64,000 nucleotides of DNA from positions 248,001 to 312,000 of the forward strand of contig NZ_CP045798.1 of assembly GCF_000746025.2 (NCBI RefSeq), read 5' to 3'. The position numbers were made by a program, and so were the translations under genes. Under the pieces are notes generated by a model. That model was not told the origin of the DNA, made no database searches, and saw nothing but the letters and a program-made list of their open reading frames with translations. Below, in pieces: positions 24,082-32,591 of this stretch; position 1 is the first letter of the stretch; each line of letters begins with the position of its first letter. The DNA comes from Thermanaerosceptrum fracticalcis (lineage in GTDB: Bacteria; Bacillota; Peptococcia; DRI-13).

Positions 24082-25092
24082 ATGCTAGCAGAAATTGCGA
24101 TTCTTTTAGTAAGCCTGGGTATTATTTTGGTGGGGGCGGAAGTTTTTACGAACGGGGTGGAATGGTTAGGAAAAAAACTTTGCCTTAATGAAGGAGCGGT
24201 AGGAAGCATCCTGGCGGCTGTTGGTACTGCTCTTCCCGAAACAATGATACCTGTAATTGCCATAATTTTTGGCGGTGGTCACGAAGAAGCCAGCCACATC
24301 GGTATCGGGGCGATTCTAGGTGCTCCTTTTATGTTAGGTACGCTGGCCTTCTTTATTACCGGTGTTGCCGTTATAGTCAACAAGGGGAAACGGCCGGAAT
24401 ATCCCCGTATGCATATTAATACAGAAATCATGTCCCGGGACTTAGCCTTTTTCCTGGTGGTATACACCGTGGCTATCGCTGCCGCCTTCCTCAACGAGCA
24501 CTTCTGGAAACAGGTAGTAGCTGTATTTCTCGTGCTGGCTTATGCCATCTATGTCTATAAGACACTGGCCCAGGAATGTGACAGCGACGATGATGAAGAA
24601 TTATCGCCTCTGATCTTTGCTAAGAAGAACCCTGATCCCTCCACCGGTATTGTGCTGCTCCAGGTTGCGGCTGCCCTGGGCTTGATCGTAGTAGGCGCCA
24701 AGTTCTTTGTAGGTTCTGTGGAATTCTTAGCGGAGGCTTTCCAAATTCCTGCTTTTATTCTGGCCCTCATTATTGCACCGGTAGCCACAGAATTGCCGGA
24801 GAAATTCAACAGTATTATCTGGGTCTCCCAGGGTAAGGACACATTGGCCCTGGGGAATATCACAGGAGCGATGGTTTTCCAGAGTTCGGTTATCCCGGCT
24901 ATAGGTATCACCTTAACTCCCTGGATACTTACCCGTGGTGCTTTTATCAGTGCTGCTTTAGCTCTGAGCTCCGCACTCCTGGTGTATTTACAGATTCGTG
25001 CCAGGAAGTATCTCACTCCCGGGACTTTACTGGTAGGAGGTATTTTCTATCTAATCTTTGTTACCCTTGTTGTAACGGGTGTTATCCATTAA
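24082..25092 (+). CDS. Sodium/calcium exchanger-family membrane protein
   Basis: 336 residues, about ten membrane helices in two homologous halves with an acidic cytoplasmic loop (ECDSDDDEE) between. Each half has the alpha-repeat of the CaCA superfamily: AAVGTALPETM near residue 47 and APVATELPEKFNS near residue 237, with the ion-binding Glu. It probably exchanges Ca2+ or another cation for Na+ or H+. Strong site GAAGAGGTG before the ATG, and a terminator after it. Confidence 0.9.
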   Translation: MLAEIAILLVSLGIILVGAEVFTNGVEWLGKKLCLNEGAVGSILAAVGTALPETMIPVIAIIFGGGHEEASHIGIGAILGAPFMLGTLAFFITGVAVIVNKGKRPEYPRMHINTEIMSRDLAFFLVVYTVAIAAAFLNEHFWKQVVAVFLVLAYAIYVYKTLAQECDSDDDEELSPLIFAKKNPDPSTGIVLLQVAAALGLIVVGAKFFVGSVEFLAEAFQIPAFILALIIAPVATELPEKFNSIIWVSQGKDTLALGNITGAMVFQSSVIPAIGITLTPWILTRGAFISAALALSSALLVYLQIRARKYLTPGTLLVGGIFYLIFVTLVVTGVIH

Positions 25093-25121
25093 AATTTAAT
25101 ATAAAAAGACACTTAAGAGCG

Positions 25122-25153
25122 AAAAAAATCCAGGCACTGTTCTGGATTTTTTT
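25122..25153 (+). terminator. Terminator after the exchanger gene
   Basis: AAAATCCAG / CTGGATTTT with an 8-nt loop and T tail. A degraded group II intron end lies directly downstream. Confidence 0.85.
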
Positions 25154-25178
25154 ATTGTGTTCGTCCGGCATGTTTACT

Positions 25179-25248
25179 GAGCCGATGGGTTGTTCTGTGA
25201 GAAGGATAAAGCCGAAGCTAATTACTTCGGCTTTACTTTATTCGATTT
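25179..25248 (+). mobile_element. Degraded group II intron 3' end (copy A)
   Basis: GAGCCG then a shortened domain V, GTTCTGTGAG-type linker, and a domain VI-like hairpin GCCGAAG / CTTCGGC followed by TTATTCGAT. Nearly the same 57 nt recur at 39872-39929, where domain V is intact. Located just after a terminator and 100 nt before the spoIIGA promoter. No reverse transcriptase remains. Confidence 0.55.
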
Positions 25249-25287
25249 TCTCAAAGAAATCAAAGCCTTAATGAAATGCCAGAAAGT

Positions 25288-25321
25288 CGGGTCACTGGTC
25301 ACGGGTCACCGGTCACTCGCT
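25288..25321. repeat. Heptamer array (GGTCACT family)
   Basis: GGTCACT, GGTCACG, GGTCACC, GGTCACT: four clean 7-mers between the intron remnant and the spoIIGA promoter. Confidence 0.8.
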
Positions 25322-25352
25322 TATAAAAATATACCAATTGTATCCGCAGAAT

Positions 25353-25386
25353 TTGACAATTTTCTGGGAAAAGGCCAGTGTATAAT
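25353..25386 (+). promoter_or_regulatory. spoIIG-type promoter with 22-bp spacer and 0A box
   Basis: TTGACA (25353-25358) and TATAAT (25381-25386), both consensus, separated by 22 bp. The same abnormal 22-bp spacing is known for the Bacillus spoIIG promoter, which needs phosphorylated Spo0A. TTTGACAA at 25352-25359 is the reverse complement of the 0A box TTGTCRAA and overlaps the -35. Confidence 0.75.
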
Positions 25387-25421
25387 GATAAAGGAGTTAC
25401 ACATGCCCGAGGTGATATCTT

Positions 25422-26345
25422 TTGGAAGAAACCGGGCTCACTGCTCATGTTTATGTGGATGTTGTTTTCCTCGTCAATTTGATAATGGATTTTTTTATTT
25501 TATGGGCGACTGGTAAAATAGGGAAAATCAGGATGAAAATGGTGAGAATCTTTCTGGGAGCGCTGTTTGGCGCTTTTTATTCCCTGGTAATTTTTTTTCC
25601 GGAATGGCCGGCCCTTACCTCTCTTCTAGTAAAAGTCCTTTGCTCCCTGGTGATGGTATTTATCGCCTTTGCCCCGCTCCCTTTAGGCTCATTTATCCGT
25701 TCCTTAGGGTATCTTTATTTAGTTTCCTTTGCTATGGGAGGAGCCGTCATGGGGGTCATCTATCTCACCAACAACTCTCCCGGTTACGTCCAGGCCTGGA
25801 ACGGAGCAGCAGTTATCATCGGCAACATTCATTACAGCTGGCTTTCGGTGGCCATAGGCATGGCCATCTTCTTAGGGGTGGGAGGCCTGTCCTACGTGCG
25901 TAAGAATTGGCTCCAGGAAAACCTGATGAGCCAGATTATTCTTACTTTTGGCAGCGACAAAGTGAGTTTGCAGGCTCTCCTCGATACCGGCAACCAGCTG
26001 GTAGATCCCTTAACACAAAAACCGGTGATTGTGGCTGAAGTGAAAGCCCTGCATAAGTTAATACCCAGGGAAGTTGTTAACATTGTTAATTCCGGTGAAG
26101 AAATTCACCTCCCTGAATTAACCTCGTTAATAGATCCCCAGTGGTCATCCCGGCTGCGCATCATTCCTTTCAACTCCGTAGGCAGGTCCAACGGTTTGAT
26201 GCTGGGATTTCGTCCCGATGCTGTGGAAATCCGGTATCATGGTAAGATGCGTAAAACGGGTGACGTTATTGTTGGTCTAGTGAATAAAAAACTTAGCAAT
26301 CAGGGAAGGTATCAGGCTTTGTTACACCCTGAACTACTAGAATAG
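25422..26345 (+). CDS. spoIIGA: Sigma-E processing peptidase SpoIIGA
   Basis: 307 residues. Five membrane helices in the first half ([19 protein letters not shown] at the start), then an aspartic protease-like domain with the catalytic [11 protein letters not shown] and a [13 protein letters not shown] block. It sits in the septum and cleaves pro-sigma-E after the SpoIIR signal. TTG start behind GAGGTGAT. Located 25 nt before sigE, as in other sporeformers; driven by the 22-bp-spacer promoter. Confidence 0.95.
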   Translation: MEETGLTAHVYVDVVFLVNLIMDFFILWATGKIGKIRMKMVRIFLGALFGAFYSLVIFFPEWPALTSLLVKVLCSLVMVFIAFAPLPLGSFIRSLGYLYLVSFAMGGAVMGVIYLTNNSPGYVQAWNGAAVIIGNIHYSWLSVAIGMAIFLGVGGLSYVRKNWLQENLMSQIILTFGSDKVSLQALLDTGNQLVDPLTQKPVIVAEVKALHKLIPREVVNIVNSGEEIHLPELTSLIDPQWSSRLRIIPFNSVGRSNGLMLGFRPDAVEIRYHGKMRKTGDVIVGLVNKKLSNQGRYQALLHPELLE

Positions 26346-26370
26346 CATTCTTACGGAAGGGTGGGATGAT

Positions 26371-27111
26371 ATGCTCGTACCAGGAAAAACTTTGCATTCC
26401 AATCTTCATCTGGGGATGAAGCTCTTTGTTGTTCGCTTACTACAGCTTTTAGGCGTGAGCGAAGATGTCTTTTATGTGGGCAGTAGTGAAGCCCTGCCGC
26501 CGCCTTTAAGTGTGGACGAAGAAAATTATCTTTTGGAACGCCTGGAGAAAGGTGAGCAGAGTGTAAAAAGCACGCTCATTGAACGCAACCTTCGCCTGGT
26601 CGTATATATCGCCAGGAAATTTGAAAATACCGGCGTAGGAATCGAGGACCTGGTTTCCATAGGGACCATTGGCCTGATTAAAGCCGTGAACACTTTTGAC
26701 CCGGTAAAGAAAATCAAACTGGCCACCTATGCTTCCCGATGTATAGAAAATGAAATCCTCATGCACCTCCGTCGCAACAATAAAACCCGGACTGAGGTTT
26801 CTTTTGACGAGCCTCTTAACATTGACTGGGATGGAAATGAATTGCTGTTGTCGGATGTAATGGGCACAGAGAATGATATTATCTATAAATCTTTAGAGGA
26901 AGAGGTGGATAAAAGATTATTAAGTATGGCCATGAATAAGCTCTCCAACCGGGAAAGAAAAATCATGGATTTACGCTTCGGGCTGCGGGACGGTGTGGAA
27001 AAGACCCAGAAAGAAGTAGCGGATATGCTGGGTATTTCCCAATCTTATATCTCACGCTTGGAGAAGAGGATCATCAAACGCTTGCGCAAAGAAATACAGC
27101 GTATGGAATAG
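26371..27111 (+). CDS. sigE: Sporulation sigma factor sigma-E (pro-form)
   Basis: 246 residues. An N-terminal pro-sequence of about 30 residues ([17 protein letters not shown]) precedes region 1.2/2; region 2 contains [20 protein letters not shown] and [12 protein letters not shown], and region 4 ends in [19 protein letters not shown]. It directs early mother-cell transcription after cleavage by SpoIIGA. ATG behind GGAAGGGTGGGATG. The pair order matches other Clostridia. Confidence 0.97.
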   Translation: MLVPGKTLHSNLHLGMKLFVVRLLQLLGVSEDVFYVGSSEALPPPLSVDEENYLLERLEKGEQSVKSTLIERNLRLVVYIARKFENTGVGIEDLVSIGTIGLIKAVNTFDPVKKIKLATYASRCIENEILMHLRRNNKTRTEVSFDEPLNIDWDGNELLLSDVMGTENDIIYKSLEEEVDKRLLSMAMNKLSNRERKIMDLRFGLRDGVEKTQKEVADMLGISQSYISRLEKRIIKRLRKEIQRME

Positions 27112-27139
27112 TCGGCTATTGATAAGCCGATTTTTTATT
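27111..27139 (+). terminator. Terminator after sigE
   Basis: TCGGCT / AGCCGA stem followed by TTTTTTATT. Confidence 0.85.
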
Positions 27140-27149
27140 GCATAAGATA

Positions 27150-27163
27150 TGCATAAATATTCA
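27150..27163. promoter_or_regulatory. Possible ARG box
   Basis: TGCATAAATATTCA, 12 of 14 bases of the arginine-repressor operator TGAATAATTATTCA. It lies about 70 nt before an argA-like acetyltransferase gene, which makes arginine control plausible. Confidence 0.4.
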
Positions 27164-27232
27164 AAAGTGCGTATTGTAATGTATACATCAATCTGTTATC
27201 ATGGTGTATAACATGATGAAAGGGTGACGGAA

Positions 27233-27694
27233 ATGATTCTTCGCAAGGCGAAACTGAGCGATGTGGAAGATATGTTGAATTTAGTGAATAAATATGCAGA
27301 AACGGGCTTGATGCTGCCCCGTTCCCGCAATACCTTATATGAACATATACGAGACTTTGTAGTGGTGGAAAAGGATGAACAAATTGTAGGGACGGGAGCG
27401 CTCCATATTGTTTGGGGGGACCTGGCAGAAATCCGGGCCCTGGCTGTAGCGCCGGGGTATACGAAACAGGGGATTGGCAAGCAAATGGTGGTCTATTTTC
27501 TCCAGGAAGCCCGGGAATTAGGCATCCCTAAAGTGTTCGCTCTTACTTATCAGCCTGATTTTTTTGCTAAATGCGGATTTGTTATCGTCAACAAAGAAAG
27601 TATGCCACAGAAAGTCTGGAAAGAGTGCATTAACTGTCCAAAGTTTCCCAACTGTGATGAGATCTGTATGGAAATAAACCTTGACCTACCATAA
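27233..27694 (+). CDS. ArgA-like N-acetyltransferase
   Basis: About 153 residues of the GNAT fold: ILRKAKLSDVEDMLNLV, ALHIVWGDLAEIRALAVAP, the acetyl-CoA loop YTKQGIGKQMV, and the closing KCGFVIVNKESMPQKVW. The tail (ECINCPKFPNCDEIC) has four cysteines typical of this short-ArgA group, which makes N-acetylglutamate as the first step of arginine synthesis. The ATG at 27233 is preferred; GTG at 27224 lies within the ribosome site. Inserted between sigE and sigG as in several Clostridia. Confidence 0.8.
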   Translation: MILRKAKLSDVEDMLNLVNKYAETGLMLPRSRNTLYEHIRDFVVVEKDEQIVGTGALHIVWGDLAEIRALAVAPGYTKQGIGKQMVVYFLQEARELGIPKVFALTYQPDFFAKCGFVIVNKESMPQKVWKECINCPKFPNCDEICMEINLDLP

Positions 27695-27722
27695 GCGGCC
27701 TCGTGGCCGCCTAATTTTTTTG
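27694..27722 (+). terminator. Terminator
   Basis: GCGGCC-TCGT-GGCCGC then CTAATTTTTTT. Confidence 0.9.
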
Positions 27723-27800
27723 GGTAAGCATGTCGAAAAGTTTTTCTGTTAAAATTTCATAAAGGTGGTCTAAGTCTCCATCTCTCCGGTGTTTTAAACG

Positions 27801-27830
27801 GTATAATTGCTATTTTTCACGGTAATAATG
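27801..27830 (+). promoter_or_regulatory. Sigma-F type promoter of sigG
   Basis: GTATA (27801-27805), 15 nt, GGTAATAATG (27821-27830). It matches the sigma-F consensus GYWTA-N15-GGNRANAHTR at every fixed position. sigG is transcribed by sigma-F in Bacillus, so the logic agrees. Confidence 0.75.
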
Positions 27831-27869
27831 AAGTTAGCTTAAACTATCATGCCGGGGAGGTTGGTTGAA

Positions 27870-28643
27870 ATGATCGTAAACAAAGTAGAGATTTGCGGTG
27901 TGAATACGTCTAAACTCCCTGTTCTCAAAAACTCGGTGATGCGTGAACTGTTTATGAAGGTGCAGCAAGGCGATACTGCTGCCCGGGAAAAACTGATTAA
28001 CGGTAATTTACGGCTGGTCCTCAGCGTAATTCAACGCTTTACCAACCGGGGGGAATACGTTGACGACCTGTTCCAGGTTGGCTGTATCGGCCTGATGAAA
28101 GCCATTGATAACTTTGATTTGAACCAAAACGTTAAGTTTTCCACATACGCTGTCCCTATGATTATTGGGGAAATCAGAAGGTATCTGCGGGACAATAACC
28201 CCATCAGGGTAAGCCGCTCTTTGCGCGATATTGCCTATAAAGCTTTGCAGATCAGGGATAACCTGGTCTTTAAAAACTCCCGGGAACCAACCATTAATGA
28301 AATTGCCTCCGAACTCAACATTCCCCGGGAAGAAATAGTCTTTGCCCTTGACGCCATCCAGGAACCTATTTCTCTTTTTGAACCCATTTACCATGATGGC
28401 GGAGACCCCATTTTTGTCATGGATCAGATTGGCGATGAGAAAAACGCTGACGGCAACTGGTTGGAGAGTATCTCCGTCAAGGAAGCCTTGAGAAAATTGA
28501 ACGACAGGGAAAGACTTATCCTGACACTGCGTTTTTTTGAAGGCAAAACCCAAATGGAAGTAGCCGATGAAATAGGTATTTCCCAGGCCCAGGTTTCCCG
28601 CCTGGAAAAAGCCGCCCTTAATCATATGAAGAAATACATGTGA
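27870..28643 (+). CDS. sigG: Sporulation sigma factor sigma-G
   Basis: 257 residues from the ATG at 27870, preceded by GGGAGG; the frame opens 21 nt earlier without need. The N-terminus VNKVEICGVNTSKLPVL is the sigma-G signature. Regions 2 (LVLSVIQRFTNRGEYVDDLF), 3 and 4 (EVADEIGISQAQVSRLEKAA) are intact. It drives late forespore genes, probably including splB and ku here. spoIIR begins 13 nt downstream in the same unit. Confidence 0.97.
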   Translation: MIVNKVEICGVNTSKLPVLKNSVMRELFMKVQQGDTAAREKLINGNLRLVLSVIQRFTNRGEYVDDLFQVGCIGLMKAIDNFDLNQNVKFSTYAVPMIIGEIRRYLRDNNPIRVSRSLRDIAYKALQIRDNLVFKNSREPTINEIASELNIPREEIVFALDAIQEPISLFEPIYHDGGDPIFVMDQIGDEKNADGNWLESISVKEALRKLNDRERLILTLRFFEGKTQMEVADEIGISQAQVSRLEKAALNHMKKYM

Positions 28644-28656
28644 GAAGGGTGGTAGT

Positions 28657-29238
28657 GTGAGAAAAAAATTGTTCATTCTTGCATGTTTATCGGCCATATT
28701 AGCTTTTGGTTTGGCCGTTATGGATACAGAACGGCAGGAACCCCCTTATTTACGTCTCCATGTCCTCGCTCACAGTGATGAGACAAGGGACCAGGAAAGA
28801 AAGCTTCTGGTCAGGGATTTTATACTAGAAGAACTGGCTGAGCCTCTTCAAAAAGCGAACAGTCACCAGGCAGCCCTGCAGTATGTTTATGAGCACTTAG
28901 ATGATTTAGGTGTCAAAGCCCAGGCGCTTTTGGCTGAGACAGGTTATCAAAAGCCGGTGCGGGTCCAGATGGTGGTAGAAAAGTACCCGGCCATGCAGTA
29001 CAGAGACAAGCTTATCCCCGAGGGAGAATACTGGTCTTTAAAAGTAACTGTCGGAGAGGGTAACGGTCATAACTGGTGGTGCGTCTTATACCCGCCCTTT
29101 TGTTTCCTCGATATTAGCTCAGCTGAGGCTATCCCTGTCAAAAGCGGAAACCAGGAAAAAAGTGAGCCTTTGAGTATGTGGCAAAAATTTAAGAACGGTT
29201 ACCGGCAGGAAATAAAAAAAATTTGGCTGGCCCAGTAG
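28657..29238 (+). CDS. spoIIR: Stage II sporulation protein R
   Basis: 193 residues, GTG start. A signal/anchor segment (LFILACLSAILAFGLAV) precedes the family core: LRLHVLAHSDETRDQERKLL and the C-terminal NWWCVLYPPFCFLD. Made in the forespore and exported to the intermembrane space, where it triggers SpoIIGA to process sigma-E. Placing it in one unit with sigG under a sigma-F promoter fits forespore expression. Confidence 0.95.
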   Translation: MRKKLFILACLSAILAFGLAVMDTERQEPPYLRLHVLAHSDETRDQERKLLVRDFILEELAEPLQKANSHQAALQYVYEHLDDLGVKAQALLAETGYQKPVRVQMVVEKYPAMQYRDKLIPEGEYWSLKVTVGEGNGHNWWCVLYPPFCFLDISSAEAIPVKSGNQEKSEPLSMWQKFKNGYRQEIKKIWLAQ

Positions 29239-29322
29239 GGTTGGCCAATTTTTTTTGCTGTAAAAGTAATTTTATTAGCTCAAACTCATATACATTTATT
29301 GTCAAGGTGTGGGGGTGTGAGT

Positions 29323-29604
29323 ATGCTGATCAAAATATCTGATATGCGAGACCGCGAGATTATCAATATTGTCGATGGCCGGCGCTTAGGCCCTATTAAA
29401 GACATTGAACTGGATTTGGAAAAGGGGCGAATTAAAGCCATTGTACTCCCCGGTATGAGCGGGGGGAGAATATTAGGGCTTTTTGGCCGTAGTGATGACC
29501 TTGTTGTTCCCTGGGAAAAGATTGTTCGTATTGGCGTGGATGTCATTTTGGTGGAGGTAACGGGACAGCACGTAGAACTGCCTCCTCGAAAGGAATATGA
29601 TTAG
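29323..29604 (+). CDS. YlmC/YmxH-family sporulation protein (PRC barrel)
   Basis: About 93 residues from ATG 29323 (GGGGGTG upstream); an upstream GTG at 29299 is unlikely. PRC-barrel pattern: ISDMRDREIINIVDGRRLG, IKDIELDLEKGRIKAIVLPG and the end DVILVEV. Members are sporulation-associated, and ylmC neighbours sigG in many genomes; molecular role unclear. Confidence 0.9.
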   Translation: MLIKISDMRDREIINIVDGRRLGPIKDIELDLEKGRIKAIVLPGMSGGRILGLFGRSDDLVVPWEKIVRIGVDVILVEVTGQHVELPPRKEYD

Positions 29605-29642
29605 CACGTTAACCGTTAACCGTGAACAGTGAACCGTCAAAC
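29604..29642. repeat. Heptamer array (GTGAACC family)
   Basis: GTTAACC, GTTAACC, GTGAACA, GTGAACC, GTCAAAC between the ylmC stop and a hairpin. Confidence 0.8.
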
Positions 29643-29645
29643 ACA

Positions 29646-29683
29646 AAAAAGTCTTAATGTATTGTAATACATTAAGACTTTTT
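29646..29683. terminator. Long perfect hairpin
   Basis: 18-bp perfect inverted repeat (AAAAAGTCTTAATGTATT and its complement) around GT, with A and T shoulders; terminator in both directions. Confidence 0.85.
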
Positions 29684-29731
29684 AAAATGCCTGTAGGACC
29701 AATTTACTAGAAAATATTTCTTCCTTTGCCA

Positions 29732-29784
29732 TTGACAACCCTATATATAGTTGTTAAAATGAACATGCACACTAGATATAGGAA
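29732..29784 (+). promoter_or_regulatory. nrdR promoter with two NrdR boxes
   Basis: TTGACA (29732-29737), 17 nt, TAAAAT (29755-29760). NrdR-box-like palindromes: one centred on CTATATATAG (29741-29750) inside the spacer and one on CTAGATATAG (29772-29781) downstream, 31 bp apart, that is three helical turns, the typical spacing of paired NrdR boxes. Indicates repression of nrdR-nrdD by NrdR when dATP is high. Confidence 0.8.
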
Positions 29785-29900
29785 AATGTTTCCTGGGTTA
29801 GGGTTTCAGCAGTGGACAAGACATATACTTATTTCTGCCTTCCTTGGAAAAATCCTTTGTAAAAAGGATTATTTTTTGAACGGAAAGCGAGTGATACCAG

Positions 29901-30359
29901 ATGCGCTGTCCTTATTGTGGGCAAGGAGATTCACGGGTCCTGGAAACCAGGCTGGCCGATGACGGCTATTCTGTACGCCGCAGGCGGGAGTGTCCTGATT
30001 GTTTAAACCGCTTTACCACCTATGAGAAGATTGATGACCTGCCCCTTTTGGTCATAAAAAAAGACGGCAGGAGAGAAGTTTTTGACCAGCGTAAAATTCT
30101 AAACGGCTTAATTAAAGCCTGTGAAAAAAGACCGGTACCCCTGGACAAGCTGGAAAAACTGGCGGCAGGCATCGAACGCAGCCTAAAAGACAGTTCTTTA
30201 AAACGGGAGGTGGCCAGTTCCGAAATAGGGGAACTGGTGATGGAGCGCCTGAAACAACTGGATGAAGTTGCTTATGTGCGTTTTGCCAGTGTATACCGGG
30301 AGTTTAAAGATATATCAACCTTTTTTACAGAAATTGAAAGACTGTTGCGAAAGGAATAG
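29901..30359 (+). CDS. nrdR: Transcriptional repressor NrdR
   Basis: 152 residues, standard length. Zinc ribbon CPYCG...CPDC at the N-terminus followed by RFTTYEKID and an ATP-cone (VIKKDGRREVFDQRKILNGL). It senses the ATP/dATP balance and represses ribonucleotide reductase genes. Start ATG at 29901 (MRCPYCGQGDSRVLET is the invariant beginning). It is followed at 14 nt by nrdD, which it presumably regulates together with itself. Confidence 0.97.
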   Translation: MRCPYCGQGDSRVLETRLADDGYSVRRRRECPDCLNRFTTYEKIDDLPLLVIKKDGRREVFDQRKILNGLIKACEKRPVPLDKLEKLAAGIERSLKDSSLKREVASSEIGELVMERLKQLDEVAYVRFASVYREFKDISTFFTEIERLLRKE

Positions 30360-30373
30360 GAGGCATAGTATAT

Positions 30374-32494
30374 ATGTTTACTCAGATTAAAAAACGTGAT
30401 GACAGGATAGTTCCTTTTAACGAGGCCAAAATTACAGATGCTATCTTTGCCGCCGCCAAGGCGGTAGGTGGTGAAGACCGGCAAACAGCCATGGAACTCA
30501 CTTTGGATGTACTGAAATACTTGAAGCAGCAGTTTAACGGCAATATTTTTTCCGTAGAAGATGTGCAGGATGCCGTGGAGAAGGTTTTAATCGAAAAAGG
30601 GCATGCCAAAACGGCCAAAGCTTATATTCTTTACAGGGAGAAACGTTCCCGCATCCGGGAAGCCCGTTCGGAAATGATGGATGCGGTAGCGGAAATCCTC
30701 CGGGAAACCAACAGGGAAAATGCTAATGTGGGGAACTCACCTTCGGCCAAAGTCTTACAGATTTCCGAAGTTGCCTCTGTCAATTATTATTTGAAACGTG
30801 TTATTCCCGAGGATGAAGCGAAAGCCCATATTGAAGGAGATATTTACATACATGACCTTTCCTGGTATGGTAAGACTCTGACATGTTTGCAGATTCCCCT
30901 GGATCGTCTCTTGCGGGAGGGCTTTAACAACGGACATGGTTATATCCGGCCGCCTAAAGGGATTAAAACGGCAGCAGCCCTGGCTGCCATTATCCTGCAA
31001 TCTAACCAGAATGATATGCATGGCGGGCAGTCCTTTGCTTATTTCGACCGGGATATGGCGCCTTACGTGGAATTAGAGTACCAGCGCCAGGAAAAAAGCC
31101 TGAGAGAAGCCTTAGAGAAGATGGGCACGCCTGCTGACGAAGACAAAATTAAAGAACTGGCCGTGGAGCGTACGGAGAATGAAGTGTACCAGGCCATGGA
31201 AGGCTTTATTTATAACCTGAATACCATGCACTCCCGGGCTGGTGCCCAGGTTCCCTTCTCCAGCATTAATTTAGGCACTGATACCAGCTGGGCGGGGCGC
31301 ATGATCACGAAAAACTTCCTGCTGGCCTATGAAAAGGGCTTGGGTAAAGGAGAAGCCCCCATCTTCCCCAATGTCTGTTTTAAGATTAAAGAAGGGGTCA
31401 ATTATGAGGAAGATGATCCCAACTATGACCTGTTTAAATTAAGTATGAAAGTAGCTTGTACCCGTCTCTTCCCCAATTTTTCCTTCCAGGATTCCAGCTT
31501 TAATGCGCCTTACAGAGACGAAGAAGTGGCTTATATGGGCTGTCGCACCCGGGTTATCGGCAATGTCAACGGGCCCGCGGTAACGAATGGCCGGGGGAAT
31601 CTGTCCTTTACCACCGTCAACCTGCCCCGCCTGGGTATAAAATCGGGCGGTGATATGACCACCTTTTGGCAGTCCCTGGATGAAATTCTAAACCTGGCTT
31701 TCAAGCAGTTGATGACGAGGTACGATATACAGAAGAAGTTAAGAGTCAAGGATTTTCCTTTCCTCATGGGCCAGAAGCTGTATCTCGACAGCGAGGATTT
31801 AAAACCCAATGACCCCATTGAAAAAGCCATTCGTCATGGTACGCTGAGTTTAGGGTTCATCGGACTGGCCGAATGCCTCATTGCCCTGACAGGAAAGCAC
31901 CACGGGGAAAGCCAGGAAGCCCAGGCTTTGGGTCTCTCTATCGTCAGTTACCTGCGCCGCCGCTGTGACGAAGCCAGCAAAAAATTCAAACTTAACTTCA
32001 CCTTGCTTGCCACGCCTGCCGAAGGCTTAAGCGGCAAATTTACGAAAAAAGACAGGGAGCGTTTTGGCATCATTCCTAGAATCACCGATAAAGAATGGTA
32101 CACGAACTCCTTCCATATTCCTGTAGACTTTGAAATCACGGCCATGGAGAAGATTGCCCTGGAAGGACCTTACCACAAGTATTGTAATGCGGGTCACATC
32201 TCTTACGTGGAACTGCCTTCTGCCCCCAAGCACAACCTGCAAGCCTTTGAAGCTCTTATCAGGGCTATGTATGAGGCTGACATGGGTTATGCCGCCGTTA
32301 ACTTTCCTGTAGACATTTGTAAGGAATGCGGCTTCAACGGGGTTATTGAGATAGATACCTGTCCGAAATGCGGGTCTCAAGGCAATATCTCCCGCATCCG
32401 CCGGATTACAGGATATCTTTCCAGTCTTGAATTCTTCAATCAAAGCAAAATAGCAGAGGAGAAGAATCGGAAAGTACATATGAAGCTTTCTTGA
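30374..32494 (+). CDS. nrdD: Anaerobic ribonucleoside-triphosphate reductase
   Basis: 706 residues. An ATP-cone at the N-terminus (IKKRDDRIVPFNEAKITDAI) gives allosteric control; the catalytic barrel follows (DIYIHDLSWYGKTLTCLQIP, FIYNLNTMHSRAGAQVPFSS, in parts). Near the end are the zinc site CKECG...CPKCG and the glycyl-radical motif RRITGYLSSLEFFNQSK. Makes dNTPs from NTPs without oxygen, activated by NrdG. The full set nrdR-nrdD-nrdG is in line. Confidence 0.96.
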   Translation: MFTQIKKRDDRIVPFNEAKITDAIFAAAKAVGGEDRQTAMELTLDVLKYLKQQFNGNIFSVEDVQDAVEKVLIEKGHAKTAKAYILYREKRSRIREARSEMMDAVAEILRETNRENANVGNSPSAKVLQISEVASVNYYLKRVIPEDEAKAHIEGDIYIHDLSWYGKTLTCLQIPLDRLLREGFNNGHGYIRPPKGIKTAAALAAIILQSNQNDMHGGQSFAYFDRDMAPYVELEYQRQEKSLREALEKMGTPADEDKIKELAVERTENEVYQAMEGFIYNLNTMHSRAGAQVPFSSINLGTDTSWAGRMITKNFLLAYEKGLGKGEAPIFPNVCFKIKEGVNYEEDDPNYDLFKLSMKVACTRLFPNFSFQDSSFNAPYRDEEVAYMGCRTRVIGNVNGPAVTNGRGNLSFTTVNLPRLGIKSGGDMTTFWQSLDEILNLAFKQLMTRYDIQKKLRVKDFPFLMGQKLYLDSEDLKPNDPIEKAIRHGTLSLGFIGLAECLIALTGKHHGESQEAQALGLSIVSYLRRRCDEASKKFKLNFTLLATPAEGLSGKFTKKDRERFGIIPRITDKEWYTNSFHIPVDFEITAMEKIALEGPYHKYCNAGHISYVELPSAPKHNLQAFEALIRAMYEADMGYAAVNFPVDICKECGFNGVIEIDTCPKCGSQGNISRIRRITGYLSSLEFFNQSKIAEEKNRKVHMKLS

Positions 32495-32580
32495 AGCTGG
32501 CGACTATCCGATAGCCGAAATCCGATTCTCTTATTTTAGTCGGCTTCACTACCAACTATCAACCAACAACTAACAAGGGG
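32493..32580. repeat. Heptamer arrays between nrdD and nrdG
   Basis: TCCGATA/GCCGAAA/TCCGATT units, then ACCAACT/ATCAACC/AACAACT/AACAAGG units. Two families in one gap inside the operon. Confidence 0.75.
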
Positions 32581-32591
32581 AGGTAACCGGT

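Noticed and set aside
25190-25421. Plus-strand frame upstream of and overlapping spoIIGA
   Set aside because: It runs through the intron remnant, a heptamer array and the spoIIG promoter, and its end is out of frame inside spoIIGA.
28008-28697. 229-codon minus-strand frame opposite sigG
   Set aside because: Shadow of the conserved sigma-G gene.
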